64,000 bases of DNA from Sweltsa coloradensis (lineage: Eukaryota; Arthropoda; Insecta; Plecoptera; Chloroperlidae), in assembly GCA_024449915.1 (NCBI GenBank), contig JAMZAV010000892.1, positions 235,703 through 299,702 of the forward strand. Direction: 5' to 3'. Both the position numbers and the translations under genes were made by a program. Under the pieces are notes generated by a model. That model made no database searches. It saw only the letters and a program-made list of their open reading frames with translations, and had not been told where the DNA came from. Positions 22,405 to 37,300 of the stretch are shown here, piece after piece; the stretch's first letter is position 1; each line of letters begins with the position of its first letter.

Positions 22405-22532
22405 AATTTCAACATTCGTTAAGATTTTTTTTTCCACATTTGACAGCTACTCCTTCAGTTTATAGCAAGCAGTGGCCGGTGGCGGTGGCCATCTTAGTAG
22501 GCGGTGGCACAACTGTCAGCAACACAACAAAC
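22405..22532. promoter_or_regulatory. Compact bidirectional FTSJ1/MED17 promoter region
   Basis: Only 128 bp separate the two divergent start codons. GGCCATCTT (22487-22495; reverse AAGATGGCC) resembles a YY1 site, a common element of TATA-less bidirectional promoters. The MED17 start codon itself lies in a similar ACATGGCG context. No TATA box is visible. Since 5'UTRs must also fit here, transcription starts are probably overlapping or very close. Confidence 0.7.
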
Positions 22533-25500
22533 ATGGCGTGCTCAGTAAATATTTCAGTAGAAGCGCCTTGTGAAAATCAAATACAAGAGATCACTTACGA
22601 TGGCCAAGAAGTTTATCAATCGTAAGTGACAAGTATGATCATATGCATTTTTTAATTAAGCCATTTGATAGGCTTAGCTTTGGACCGGTATAGCCTAGGC
22701 CTATATTTGATTTTGTTGTAACATGCAAGTTGGTCCTAGGCTTGGTAGGTAGGCCTAGCCTAGGCCCTAGGGCCAATGCCTAGGCTAGGCCTAGGGCTAG
22801 AACCTGGGACCTAGACTTATCTTATGGCGTTTTCCACTGGTCGCACTGATGCGCACTGAGTGCAAGTAGCATATTCCACTGGTAGCTAAAAATTGCACTC
22901 GTACAAAAATAGCGTAGCCTATTCCACTGGTCGAACTGCACTCACTCCGTGCACTCACAGTGCGCACTGAGCCGCACTGACTCCGAGGGTAAAGGCCGAT
23001 GCACAATTGCCCGGTAACGAGAACGGGCGGGAACGGGAAGACGCTAACGTTAAGGGCTCGATGCACAATTGCCCTTGAAGCAAGCCGACGGGAACAAATC
23101 AAATAATAATAATAATAATAATAATAATCAAACACCCGGTTCCAACATAAGTCAGGTCGGGGGGTGACGTATCACCAGTTTCTCGGGCTGTGGACTTTCA
23201 GTGCTTGCTAGTCAGGCTCAATATCTCAGTCATCTAGGCCTTTGATGTCTTCTATGACAGGCATTTCTACCAGTTCTCTCCATTTCTTTCTATCTTCCCA
23301 GATTCTTTCTTCATTAATTCTATCCCATGATTTCCCTCTTTCTTCAACATTCCATTTTATTTGGTCCTTCCATCCATCTCTTTGTGCGTTCAAATTCTCT
23401 TCTTGTGATTCTATCTTGTTTCATTCTTCGTACGTGCCCATACCATCAAAGTCTTTCTCTTCCTATTTTATTTCGTAGACTTTCCACTTCTAGTTTGTTT
23501 CTTATTGTTTTGATCCGTATACCTTGTCTATTTTTGTTAAGGCTACAGAACTTCTTAAAAATTTCATCTCTACTGCTTGTAATCTGCTGTCTTCCTTTCC
23601 TCCCTATTGTCCATGTCACTGATGCATATGATATTATTGGGAGGAAATACATTTTGTACAATAGCATCTTGCACCTGGATGATATTTCTTCTTTCTATAA
23701 TATTTTACTTCCGAGGTATTTGAATGCTTCTGCTATGGCCAGCTCTTCTCCCCGTAGTATTATCTTCTTCTGATGTTGGTGGTGTACGAATTTGTTTGTC
23801 AAACGGTACAAAACTGGAAAAAAACTCGTATTTGTAGGCCTACCGTTTGACAAAAAAAATCGTAGGCTACACCAACTGTTATTTTCAGAAAACTATTTTA
23901 GCTATAGCTTCAGTTAGGGCCTATACCTAAAGGTGTATAGAAACTATGTCCAGAAAAACGATTCTCAAAATTTAATTTTGAACTAGATTTGTTGTGTAGG
24001 CCCTACACTATTGTCCAAAAATCTAAATATAATTTCCAATAGTGAGGTTATGTCCAACCCAAAAAAATTCTCATTTTTTTCTGTTATTTTAAAGGCCTTC
24101 TTTCATTTAGCAAACTTTTCAGACATGTTTCTTTGACTTTCAAATTATCGGCCAGAGGTGGTACAATAGCCTTAGGCTAAGTGGTTGGTCTTGTCTAGCT
24201 TTAGCATTTAGTTATGGTCCTACATTTGTGAAATAATCTAGGCCTACAAAAGTATTTGAAATAATTTTTGTGTTGGTTGATTTTTTAGTGTGTAGGCCTA
24301 GGCCTAGGCCTAGTTAGTGATGGCAATTTTCATGAAAATAATTTTCGTTGAAATTTTTCAATTTTTTTTTTTTTACAATTTCCTCTTTTATTAGGCCTAG
24401 TTGATTTTAGGACCTATATCACAAAATTAGATATAGGGCCCTATACAAAATTACAAACACATTTTACAGACCTAATAAAATAGTTCCTTTCCTCCTAGTT
24501 CCTCCTAGTAGCCTACATTTTAGGCCTACTCAGGGATACAAAGTTGCCAGGGATAGGTATAAAACTTGGGCTACTGGTGATAATTGTTTTATTAACTAGG
24601 AAAACGCTAAAGTCCCGCCGCATTGAAGGATGAGCTTTTCATAGTTTTTAGTTTGCGTGGCATATCTTTACTTTTGCAAGTGCTTTGTTTTGTTGCCTAC
24701 GCATTGAAGTGATTGTTGTCAAGTTTCTATTGTTTCTTGTCAATTGGTATTATTTTTCCTTAAAAAACTTATATTAAAAGCTTTATTTCTATGGATTCTG
24801 GCTAACTTTTTCAACTTTTTCTTTCAAAAGGTACTACATCACCATAACCTTAATGTCCATGTATAATATGAACGTTGTAGCCCCACCCGTTTGGTCAGAA
24901 TTGGCCCAAATGGCACGAAAATATCGCACAAAAAATCAAAAAACTTATATTAAAAGCTTTATTTCCATAGATTTTGGCTAACTTTTTCAACTTTTTCTTT
25001 TAAAAAGCAATACATCACCATTACCTTAATGTCCATGTGAAATATGAACGTTGTAGCCTCACCCGTTTGGTCAGAATCGGCCCAAATGTCACGAAAATAT
25101 CGCATTAAAAATCGAAAAAAATCGTAAAAGTACGATATTCATGAGAAATATTTCTTCGATTGTACCCAAAAACGTAGCAAGTCTAAGTTCAGAGATTTCG
25201 AAGGTCCTGTCAAATTTTCATCAAGATCGCATATGCCGTTTGCCCGGTAGAGAGCGAACAAACAGACAAAAATACAAACAAACAAAAAAAAAAAAAAAAA
25301 AAAAACACCCGAGCTAAATTTTTTGGGGGTCAGTGAAATTGAAGTCTTCGCTTCACTCGCTACGCTCATCCAAATATCATTGTAGGCCTACATAATAATA
25401 TAATATGTACTCAGCAAACACAATAAAAAAACAATAAAACAAACAAACAAATAGGCCTAAAAGCAGTAGGCCTATTGAAAATTTTCATGAAAATTGTCAA

Positions 25501-28352
25501 ACCTTGTGGAAAATTTTCAACGTTCCATCACTAGGCCTAGTTGGTCAATATAATTTTTTAAAATTTCTCCAAGATTTCGTGCTTTAGCGTGAGTAATTTC
25601 ATTTATTATTTTCCAGGGTCAAGTGGGGTATAGATGAGACAGAAAACATTACTTTACCTTTTTCGTATAGTTTAAAACATTTTTTTGTACTATAAATGCA
25701 TTATTCAACATTTAATGTCTTGAGGTTACTATTTCTGCATGAAAACTGTGGAAAATGACCATGAATTTTCCAGAAAATGGAAAAATACGTGTCTCATATT
25801 AGCCCCAGCAATTGGGGCTATAGTGAGACACCCATGGGGCTAAAATGAGACACGCATTTAAACAGCATATGGGCTGGGAAAGTGATTTAGGTGGGGCTAG
25901 AATAAGACAGAGTGGTTATTTCTGAGACGAGTACAATTTTTGTTTTATGAATTTATCTTCATTTTTCCTTCGTTAAGCAACTAAAACAACATGATTTTGT
26001 AATACTTACTTTTAACACATATAAAGATGGATTTTTTTTAATACATGACAAAAATGTATGCAACAATGATGCATACCAAAATTTTCCTTGTAGTTAGTAG
26101 AAAAAAATAAGTGCTTGGGCATTGTAATCGGACAACTGGGCATTATATACGGCCCGTTTAAAGAAAAGTTATCGTTTTGCATAAGAAACCTTATTTTCCT
26201 TGCTTGCAAAACTTTGCAATTTCTGAAATAATACAAACCCCTCTTGTCTTGCTCTTGAGTAGGGTAGGTGGATCCAGTGGCATAGGAAAGTGGGGGTAGG
26301 GGGAGGGCTATGCCCCCCAAGTTTGGCCCAGGGGGGCAAAACTAACGCGAGTTAAATATTAATTCCAGAATTTCCGTAGTAAATATGCACCTTGGTAAAA
26401 CAATTAAAATATGTTTGCTTATAAGCTTTGTCATTACATACAAAATTAGGTTGAAATTTAGATTTACTAAAATGGGCCACTTCACGTTCATTTTTTGAGT
26501 TTTTAGATCGCAGGTAGTTGCTGTAAAACGTTTACAGAGTCCAAGTGCAGTTAAAACATGACGAAATAACTGTGGTATGATGAAAAAAAAATCACCTACA
26601 GCGGCTGGGGCTTTCAGCTTTCTCCCACAAAATCTGCTAATGGATTTACCCCCCCCCCCCCCCTCCCCAACTTTCAAAACTTTCCTACGTGCCTGGGTGG
26701 ATCAATAATCATTTTTTTTTATGCCTTCAATCTCGTATGTATGTCCTTTTTATCGGGCCACTTCCAACTCTGACCACTTATAGCCATGATCCTAATGCTG
26801 TAGGCCTATGTGGATCCGTTAATACTATAAATGATGCCTGGAAAGTACTCGTCTTCATAACACACAATCACATGATCGGCAACACTGATATTTGATATAG
26901 GCCTATCTCATTTTTCTTCATGTTTTTTTCTTTTAGGCTCCAGGTGGTGTCTCACTTTAGCCCCAAATGCTGTCTCATTTTAGCCCCTTGACTTTACTGC
27001 CTTCTAGATACCCCTTCTTGAGAGTTTTTTTCTTTTTTTCTTTTACAAAATGTACAGTTGGTATCCTTTTATAACAAATCTATGACATGGGTACCAACTT
27101 ACTGGCTACTAATGATTCCACAACAAAAGATTTCAAGTAATTTGCAAAAGTTTTTTCAATGAAAAATGCAACATTTTACTTTTGATTTTTTATTATGCAT
27201 CATATTGATGGAGTTTTAAATAAAATTACTAGGTATGAAAGTAGATGAGTTGCACAACATTTTACAATATTGTAAATTTAAATTTGGCATTGTTATCAGG
27301 GTGTTTAGGACCTGTCTCATATTAGCCCCACTTTTTTGCTGTCTCATCAATACCCCACATGACCCATATTTGTTTTGGGTTGTTATTAAGAGTTATTAAT
27401 TTCATCCTTTACTGGTTGCGTGCCCTTTGTATGAGAGTGTTCAGTTAAGTTTCTAAAAGTAGGTAATGTATCTTTTTTTCAGATCAGATTTTCAGGTAGA
27501 ATATGCTCTAGTCTGTATTTTGCATCTATTTTAACTTTTAGGCCTATGTTCATTGCATTGCATCGCGTTTCCTAATTTATGTTATTAGGCCTAAGCTATT
27601 GCTTAGCCAAGGCTTAAGTTTTTTAAATTTACTTCTTGTTTTTGGTTTGATATTGTGGCCTTTTAATGTTTGTTTAGTTGGTTTACAAAGTTGTCTGTTG
27701 CAGTAGAGGTGTTATCTGTGACGTTTAGTGTATTGTTCCAGGTTTCTGTGTTTAAGGAGGTAATTAATGAGTTATAGTCTATTGTTTTTCTATCCATTGT
27801 TCAGTAGCAAACTGATCTTTCTGTGTTGGGAGAAGTTTGCCAAGTAAAGGCTGTTAAGTAGTGGTCTGTTATGGAGGTTTGGAGTATTGTAAGTAAGTTG
27901 CCTAAGTAAGTAAGTATTTTTATTATGGCTCGTTGGTCTTGTTGTGTGGCTCGTTGGTCTTGTGGTTAGCGTATCTGCTTCCAATGCAGAAGGTCCAGGG
28001 TTCGATTCCCGCTAAAGTCAGAAGTTTTTTAACTTCTGATTTGGACTTCAGTCCATCAGTTCTTGTCTTAGGAGTTTGTAAACGGTGACTGAAGAGCCGT
28101 CTTAGCAACGAAGCACATAATAAATTCAGAGTTGTTCTGAATCGGCCTTGTTGATTCTGGCGTTGATTCGCGGGTGTTTGCACTGTCCATACCACTGATT
28201 GCTATATTTCCTATTAAAAATATCGATCTTCGGTTGGTTATCGCTCACTCGTCGATTGCGTCGGGGCCTACAGGGTTGGCTTGGTCGCTTTGATTTAAAG
28301 TTCCCCACTGAAAATCAGTTATATAACTGAGTGGGTAGACTCTAAATACAAT

Positions 28353-28383
<31 letters not shown>

Positions 28384-31300
28384 TCAGTATAACACAATTC
28401 TCTGTAAAGAGGGATAATGCAATGAATAATTCTAAATTTAATTCTAAAAACTAATAATATTAATATCTAGGATGAAAAAATGAAATATAACTGAGCTACC
28501 TAGGTCTCAAACTCTGTAATAATATAGGCCATAATTGATTGATGAATAGATAGGTAGGCCTAGGTAGTATTTCTATTTACGTTACATTACATTTCATGCA
28601 GAGAGATATTCATTGATCGAATAGAAACTTGGTATTTAAAAATTATTTCATGCTGGACTTAAAAGTTGAAATGGATGGAGAGGTTCTTGTATTGTTTGGT
28701 AGCTTGTTATATAGAGTTAAAGCTAGATATTGTGGACCTTTTGAGAATAGGGTTAGTTTATGGTTGGGAATGTGAATTTGTAGATTTGCTCTTGTAAAAT
28801 GAGAGTGGACAGAGGTGTTTGGAAAAGATTATGGTAGGAACGGACAAAGTTAAAAATTGAAATCGGTTAGATAGGGCCTACCTAGGCCTACAAAGCTATT
28901 AGAGATAGGCTACTAATTTCCATAACAGTGGCCATTTTGTTTTAGTCAAGGCAGGTCTTGGACACAAAAAAAGATGGGCACCTTTAGAAATTGTTTATCT
29001 GTGGCTCAATACGAAAAGCTTCAAACCATATACAACGCTCTATCACTAAAACTGCCATGGGATTACAAATGTTTCCCTAGTATTAGTAGTTGAAGGGCGC
29101 TTTAACAGCTAAGATTATTCGCGCCTCCAAGATAAAACAATTTCTATAAGTTTGAGTTACTACCATGTATACTTCTTTCCAAGGGGTGGGACGTAAGGGG
29201 AGACGCGGGGGGACAAGGGGTGGACAGGCCTTTGCTGGTCAGAACCAGCCACAAGCGTATGGGGAGGGCAGGGGTTCCCCCACGTCGTGGTCGTCCTCGT
29301 CTGTGTCAACCGTCCGTGTTGTCATTGTCGTCGCCGTCGGGGAGGTAGTCAACGGGAAGGGGACAGTTCCCCGACGACGACCCAGAGCTCGCCATTAGTT
29401 TCAGGGAGTGATTAATACTCCCCTTATCACGGGCCAAACCACAAGAAGGTTGCGACTTGGACTTTGATGGCCCATCAGCTGTTGGTGCGAAACAACCTCA
29501 ACTCTCGCAAATCGGGTGCCCAGAGCCGCTTTCGTTTACCTCGCCAGAGCAACCTGTTAGTTCGGAAAGTAAACCCGGTCAGTAGCAGGTTACTCAGGTT
29601 CGTTCGGCAACTATGCCAGAGTAACCCGGTTTTACAACCCGATCACCAAAAAAGTGACCTGCCTCGGGAGCAGGGTTAGTTCAGGTTATGGCGGAAAATA
29701 CGAAACGATGTGAATTCGATATGTGGTGTTTATAAGTTGCTATGGGTGATATGTGGATATTTTGGCGCAAAACATTGTTATTGAGTAGGACTAGGCCTTG
29801 TGCTGCCAATTTAACAATCAACATTAACATGGCAAACGTTAATAACGTTGTTTATATGTTTACGTTAAACTCTTGCTGTCACGGCATCCATTTGCAAACA
29901 AACCCACCTCCGAGTCGCTTTCGTTTACTTGGGTAAAATCTCGTGACATAACTGACCAGACGGGTTACTCTGGCGAGGTAAACGAAAGCGGCTCAGGTGG
30001 GATGGAGTTAGTTAGTTAGTTAATGTTGTTTTAGGGCACTCAACAGTAGAGTTATCAGTGCCCATGTCAATTGTATTGGAATCTTCCAAATTTTTTCTTT
30101 CCATAATAGTGGATTACCACCATGTTTTCTTCTTTCCAATGAGAGGAACGTAAGGAAAGACGATGGGGTTAATGGGAAGGAGTGAGGATGTTGGATAGGA
30201 TGGGTTAAACTGGGTGGGAACGGAGGAGTGCTCGTTGCAAAGGGGGCCGAGCACATATTTCTGTATTATTACTGAATTTTTGACCAATTATTGTTAGATT
30301 TATGAGCACTATCTGGTAGCTCTTCTGTCAATTATTCAAAATTATATGAACAGGGCTTTCATTTGAGTCTTATATGAAAGTTCTATTACGATTTTGAGAA
30401 ACAAGGTATTCTAAGCTGCAAATCGACGGCCGTCTTGGATTTGAAGCTTTAAAAAACGGGTCTAATCGCCAAACCGACTTCAGAAACGAATTCCTCGACC
30501 CCCAAAACCATAAAAACCACAAACTACATGATATAGGCCTAGGTGATACTTTAAATAGGCGGCTAAACCATTCTAAAGATAGTGTCATGATAAATGGCCG
30601 CCATATTGGATTTTGGGCTCTGGCGGAGTATGCCCACACTTTCGCGAGGGGTATGGGGGCTAAATTTTTTATAAAACCTTCTTCGAGAACAAATCCGTTG
30701 AGAAATTGTACTTGCCTCTCAACGGTCACAAGTGTTGTTCTGGAGCAATCCACATGATTTCAGCCTTGGTTTCAAGCTCCTAGACAAGTGGGCAAAAACT
30801 TCTGTCAGGGACTGCAGGGCTGCAATGACAACCCCACCTCCCCCTTTAACTAGGTAGGGCTAGTCGTCCTTTCAAAAGACATAGGCCTAACGTCTTGAGG
30901 GGATATTCCATATGACTTCGGTGTCTGAATATTATTCAATTTATTATTATTTGATCTGGGTGCCTCAGGTCTCTACCAGGCATCTTACTCCTCTTTTACA
31001 TTTTAACCTAAAACTAGTTCTAGGTAGGCCTACCACAATGGGTTCATAATTAATACTTCTCTCCTCCCACCTGAAAAGGAGATGCCTACTCACTCTCTCA
31101 CTCATAACTCTTTGTTTTTAGGCAGCTTTCAATGTCGGAGAGTTTGGCAAAATTGGCTCAAAAAATCGATTTTAGTAAGCCACACATTGAAGAAATCAAG
31201 AAAGAAAATGGGGAACTGCTGGACAAAAGTGACGATGAATCATCTACAAAAGATCCTGTGACTTTCCAATCGTCTTTGTGGCCATGGGATTCAGTTAGAA

Positions 31301-34300
31301 ACAAATTGAGGTAAGTATAGCACTACGCTAGCAGTGCTAGTACTTGTAGGCATATTGTTAGGTATTTTTCCGAACCTTAACTATCTAGGCCTAAATAAAT
31401 AACACACCCTTAAAAGTGTGTGTACCGCCTACCCATCAATTACAAATTGTAGGCTATCCTGATCCATGGCATGTGGTGTACTTCCACGTTTTTGATTGAA
31501 AGTACCCTAAGCTTACACCCTACCTGTGCAGTTTAGAAGATTAATAGATTAATTTATTTCAACAGAAATGCTCTGACCGAAATATGTGTCCTATCCGATG
31601 TGTTGACGATAGCGAAAGAGAAACGCTACATGGTATTGGATCCAATTCTCACTGAAACTGTAGACACAAAACCAATTGTTCAAGTTTATGCGAGGAAGAA
31701 AGCTTTAGCCGGTGCCGCATCGGTTCTCCTGACCGGCGCTGAACGTTTACGGCTTTCTCAGAACGAACTAGCAAGAAATAGAACAACGCCCGATTTCCAT
31801 ATAGAGTTGCTTCGTTTGCGACAGAATTGGCGGTTGAAGAAGGTCTCTAATTCCATCATAGGAGACTTGAGTTATCGTACGGCAGGTTAGTTGTAGGCAG
31901 GGTGTTTTAGATTTAAATCAATTGATTTATATATTAAACTCATTGATCAAGTGCACTTTTTCTTCAAATTTGGAGCTACAAAAAATAGTTTTTTTATTAC
32001 GTTTTGCAGTTTTTCTTTAGAAAAAATTTTAACTAGATTTTCTGAAAAAGGAGGCAGACTTTTTGATCCGCTCACCCACTTGACAAGTTTTGAAACACTG
32101 ATAATTGTTGATTAAATCAATACATCTGATTTAAATCTAAAAGTAGATTTTTTTAAATCAAATAAATCCAATTTATTTAATAGATCAATGCAAGTCGAAT
32201 AAACTCTTAAAACTAGTTTCTACATTTTGTACATTTTGCATTGGGCATTTGTAGTTTAAACATAGGCTTAGGGGCCTATGTATTTTTTTGGACCTAATAT
32301 AGTTGGCCCACGCCAAGAAGGGAGATGGCTAAAATCCGGAATAGCCAACATAACATCTCAAAATTTTGTCTCATCTGTGCCCAGCGTCGTGCTAGCAATG
32401 GGAATTCTTGTGCTTTGGTTGGCAATATTAACATTGCTAATAATTTATTGTTTTTCTCATGTTACATTGATTTTGAAGTAAAACCCGAAAGTAAATAATT
32501 TTGTATTTTGACCACCAATATGTCATTACCAAGAGGATATTTATTATTTACTTAATTTTATATTTCAACCGAAAATAGTCCGGGGAATAGGCGTGGTCAC
32601 GACCAGCTGCTTTTTGCTAGTGATGTAGCCAGAGAAATACAAACATGGCTGCTTGAATTTATCCATGTGAAATAGAATATTAGGATTATTATAACTTAGT
32701 AAGTACCTAAGTAATTGAAAAGTGATATTATAGTATGAAAATGATGGGCATTAATTTGGCAAACTTTCTAAATGAATAAATAGCGTAGGCCTAGGCCTAC
32801 CTAGGCAAAGCTCAGCTCTACATTGAAGTTTTTCATTTTTTGTCATCACAAAGACGTCAATCCCCAGGCCTTGGCCTAAACTCAACCAGGATATTTAGTG
32901 AACCTTTGGGCTTAAGTCTACTCTATAGGCAGCTCAAGTTAAAAAAATAAAACTAACTAGGCCTAGCCCTCGGCTGAGATTGATATTTGATCCCCAAAAC
33001 GGGCCCAAGGCTTCAGGCTAGCTTGCCTAGGCTAGGCCTAGGCCTATAAATAAAATATGTACGTTTTTATATGACTTGGGTTGGCTATATGCCTACTAGG
33101 CCTAGGCCTCTGGCTGACTAGGCATTATTGAGTGGACTTTTGTAGGCCTAGGGCCTAGCCCTATTAAGAACTGACTTGCTTTATCCTAGGCCTAGGCCAT
33201 ACTAGGCCTAGGCCTAGCCCCTAGGCATAGGTTCCAAATCATTCACAACCCAGCCTATGGTCTGAAAGCATCAAGCTTGGATTGGATTTCAAGGTTAGGC
33301 CCTTTATCACGGGAACGTAGAGCCTTTATGGTCAAACTATAGCTCGATCTCACATTAGCTTGTAGGCCTAATTCCCTTGTAGGTTAGCCGTAGGTAGTGG
33401 TTAAAGTGGGGCGGTATGAGCCGGTATGCATACCGTTACTAACATTACCGACGGTATGCCATACCGCGACTAATTTATGATAGATTTTATGCACATTGTC
33501 GAATTATGTTGAATAATATAAACCCTGTGTAGGCCTATATTCTTACGGCAGAACGTAAGAATTGTTAAAAATTATTCTTACCGCAGACCGTAAGAATTGT
33601 TAAAAATTATGTTAAAAATTATTATTACGGCAGAACGTAAGATTTGCTAAAAACTATTCTTACGGTCTGTACTAGTTGCCGTAAATTAACGTTTAGGTCT
33701 AGGCCTATAGAGAAATGAAAGTAGGGCCTGATAGGAATGTCATCATCAGGGGCTAGGCCTAGACAAACCTGAAAGTAGATAACCTAACTATAGGGGCACT
33801 AGTGTATAAGCCTAGGCTATAGGCTAGCAAAAGCAAAGTTGTCAGGGTAGGCCTACGTCTAGGGCTGGGTGTGTTGACAGAAACACTTTTAAATCACTTT
33901 TAAACGGGTTTACGTTTGTTTTTGTTTGCTTATATTGTGTAGTATTTGGGATCGTATGTCTATATTTTACTAATTTTATATTACGGAGTGTATATTCTTA
34001 CGGCAGAACGTAAGAATTGCTAAAAACTATTCTTACGTTGAGCTAACTATTTGCTAGGGACTAGCCTAGGCTTAGCATAAGCAAAGTTACTGCTGAGGTT
34101 GTAGTCACTCAAAATTCTGTAGGGTACCACAACTAACCAACAGACTGATTACAATAAGCCTATTTCGTGCACTTAGCAATAAGTAGGGCCTACTTATTTA
34201 TTTATATTTCCCTTTCTTCTTTATTATCACTGCAAAAAAAATATCTGTATCATAAGTTTTTTTAAAGTCTGGAGCATTCCAATGAGCCTACTTAAAACAA

Positions 34301-37300
34301 GATGTAGGCCCTATAGTACAGCTTAAGACTAGCCCTTAGAGGCCTAGCCTAGGATAAGAACATAGGCCCTCACATAATTCGTAATCAGCTTAAACTCCCT
34401 GACGGTTGGTAGGCCCTAGCTAGGCGTTGAACTAGACGATAAAACATAACGTACCTAACGTACGGTAAAATTAATGTGGTGTTTATATTTACAATCACAT
34501 AACAACACAACAAGGGTAGACCGGGGTAGCCACTCGGAAATGGGCTGTGATTGGCTAAATTGAGAATAAATAACGTAACGTACGGTAAAGTTGAGATTGG
34601 ATCAACTTCTTCAACGAGCCTTATCCCTAGGTCTGCCGTAAGAATATACACTCTGCAATATAACATTAGTAAAATATAGGCATACAATCCCAAATACTAC
34701 CCCAATATTGGTAAACAAAAACAAACGTAGACCCGTTTTAAAGTGATTTATAAGTGTTTCTGTCAACACCCCTAAAAAAATTCCCTGCGGGGCAAAAATG
34801 GGGGCAGCGCCCCCCAGACCCTCCGGCACTTCCGCTTCAATACTTTCTTCAGCATAAGTGCATACCGTTAATATTCCGAATCCACTTTAACCACTGGCCG
34901 TAGGCCTACAGTAGCCTAAACGTAGCCTACCGGAGCACAGATTGTCTTTCAGTAATGGGTATGGCCTAGAATTATGAAAGTAAGTGACAGCAACACTCCA
35001 CAACCTGCTTAAATACCATGTAGACCTAGGGCCTACTCCAGGTCTAGGCCTATGACATTTATATGAACAAAAGTAGCCTAGGCCTATGCATATAAGCCTA
35101 GTTTTAATGTAGATCAATATTTTCATCTTAATTTCTAGAAGGGCTGTATATAGATATCCGGGTAGGCCCTACCGCCCGGTGCACATAGGTATGGCTCCAG
35201 CTTTTCATTACCGGCACCGTGATTAGTCTGTAAACAGTTACACGTCTTTACCAGTTCCGTTCGTAAGCAGAATATTATTTCATCATCACTATACGGTATT
35301 TCAATACAGACGTTAAGTGCAAACACTGCCTAACATTTTGACCATGTCGCTGCTGCCCATGACGGCAGTCCATCTTTTCTATTTGTCAAAAATGTTTGTA
35401 ACCGAACCGAGATGAGCTGGCGCATGCAGCTTAGACCCGGTCCCACTCGTCGTAAGAAATTGATTTAGTTTTAAGAAATCCTATGTCCTGATTGGTTAGT
35501 AAAAAATGTTTTATTGACATGTCATAATGATGTGACAAGCTGTAAAGCTGATTCCGCTACCACACCGTGCCTAATATGGCTTTTTTTCCTAGGTTTTATG
35601 CTTCACATTGCAATGGAATCTTAAAATATTCTTATAATGTCATCATTACATTCACAGACTATGTTTTGAGACTAGGCACTGGTCACCTACATAGAAATTT
35701 ATTCATCCAGAAAGTATTTAATGTAGAATGCCTTATAATAAGTAGTAAATAGGCCTAGGCCTTCGTAGAAATGTCCATACCGGTACTATAATATCACTTA
35801 TTAGTAAAAGGTTACTTAGGGTACTACTGGTAACTAGAATCCAGTTAATAGTCTATTTCAATGGAATAAAAACTGGCTAGCATTTAAATTAGTAAAAGCA
35901 TTGATGGTAAAATTACAAAAATGTATGCCAACTCCATTATTATTCTCTGTGCATGTGGATCCATTGTTCCTTTTCAGGCTTGAAATCAAGAGTATTAAAA
36001 TAATAAACTACCAATGACATTGCTAGTCTTGTGTTCTCATGCAATACTGTAATATTTTTTATGTGAAACCTGCCCAGGGACTTCTTCCTCATATTCAGAT
36101 ACCTGCCAGGCCTGCTTAGGAGGGAAATAATTATGTTAGGCCTACTAGAGAAGTGCAAAGAAGGAGTTTTAAAGATGAAACCCACCCACGACCCTCCCAA
36201 AACTTTGAAATGAAGGAACACGCTTTACTACGATAATAAAATTCTCAATTTATTTCCGTTGGAGGGTGTGCCTACGTTATAACTTAATATATTCAATGGC
36301 CTATGCCTTTTATAATGTTAAAATAGTACTGACAGACAATGTATTGCACTATTTAGATAGGTAGCCTACTTGATGATTAATTCAAAGTTGCATTGAATTT
36401 AAACTTTTGAACTTAAAAAAATGTAGGCCTATACCTGAACTCTTCCATCCCAATTTAGTAAATCTTTCTGAGTATCTTCTATTTTACCTTGCTTTACTTT
36501 AAAGACCAATCAACAACCGAGCAAGCTTCACAAGTATCATGTGGTCATTGGATTACAAATTAAATACTATGACAAAAAACATGATATCAAAAAACACATA
36601 ATCTGAGTAGGTATATTAAATTGTAAGTCTAGTAGGCCTACTGGAGGCCTACACAATTCAAAATTGCAAAAGGATTAAAAACAATTTAATAACAGAAGAA
36701 CATATTTGCCAGTGAATTTATTTGGGAAAAAGGGTTGCCATATCCACAGAGAAAGATTTTCACCTCTGTCCCTTCTCTACAAATCATTTAGCCTATCAAA
36801 GCTACGTCTATAAACTCCCTTATTAACATTTTTAGAGCACAAAACTAGTTCAACTAGGCCTAAACAATATGTAATGTAATATGGTTATGGCTGTTTTATC
36901 TGGTAGGTCATTTAGCTTATTAGTTTTCCATTTTCGACATTAATGTATCCCTTCCCTTATTATACAATGTATAATAAGCATTTTTCGAGGAAGTAGACCT
37001 ACTTTCGTGTGTGTGTGAGTTGGCGACATATGCAATTGCCTGTTCCATGTGGTGGATTGTCAATGAATCAGTTTCGTTGACGTTTCGTATTTCAAAATTG
37101 CCGCTCGCTCACAGCCTGCAGAATGTTTTCCCGATCTCGGCGCTAAGCTTTAGAAGGCTCCCGCTTCAGAGAGTGATGCTCGATGTGTACGACGGCTTTT
37201 CTGCGTAGTGCGCGGAAGACTACGTGCGTAAATAGTCCGCGTATTGATATTACCCCCACCACTACTCTTAGTTCAAACTGAAAGGCGCGCATCTCCCTTC

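Larger units (their letters stand above)
33397..34894. mobile_element. 1.5-kb element bounded by GTGGTTAAAGTGG inverted repeats
   Basis: GTGGTTAAAGTGG (33397-33409) is exactly inverted at 34882-34894. Near both ends is a run of GGTATGCATACCG-like palindromes (33431-33470; GTGCATACCG at 34859). It encloses hairpin units and the long-inverted-repeat element at 33867-34772. No target duplication or transposase is seen, so the outer boundary is tentative. Confidence 0.5.

Noticed and set aside
29165..29398. Gly/Arg-rich 77-codon frame as a MED17 or separate exon
   Set aside because: Low-complexity composition, no splice sites in phase, and the region is a weak repeat.
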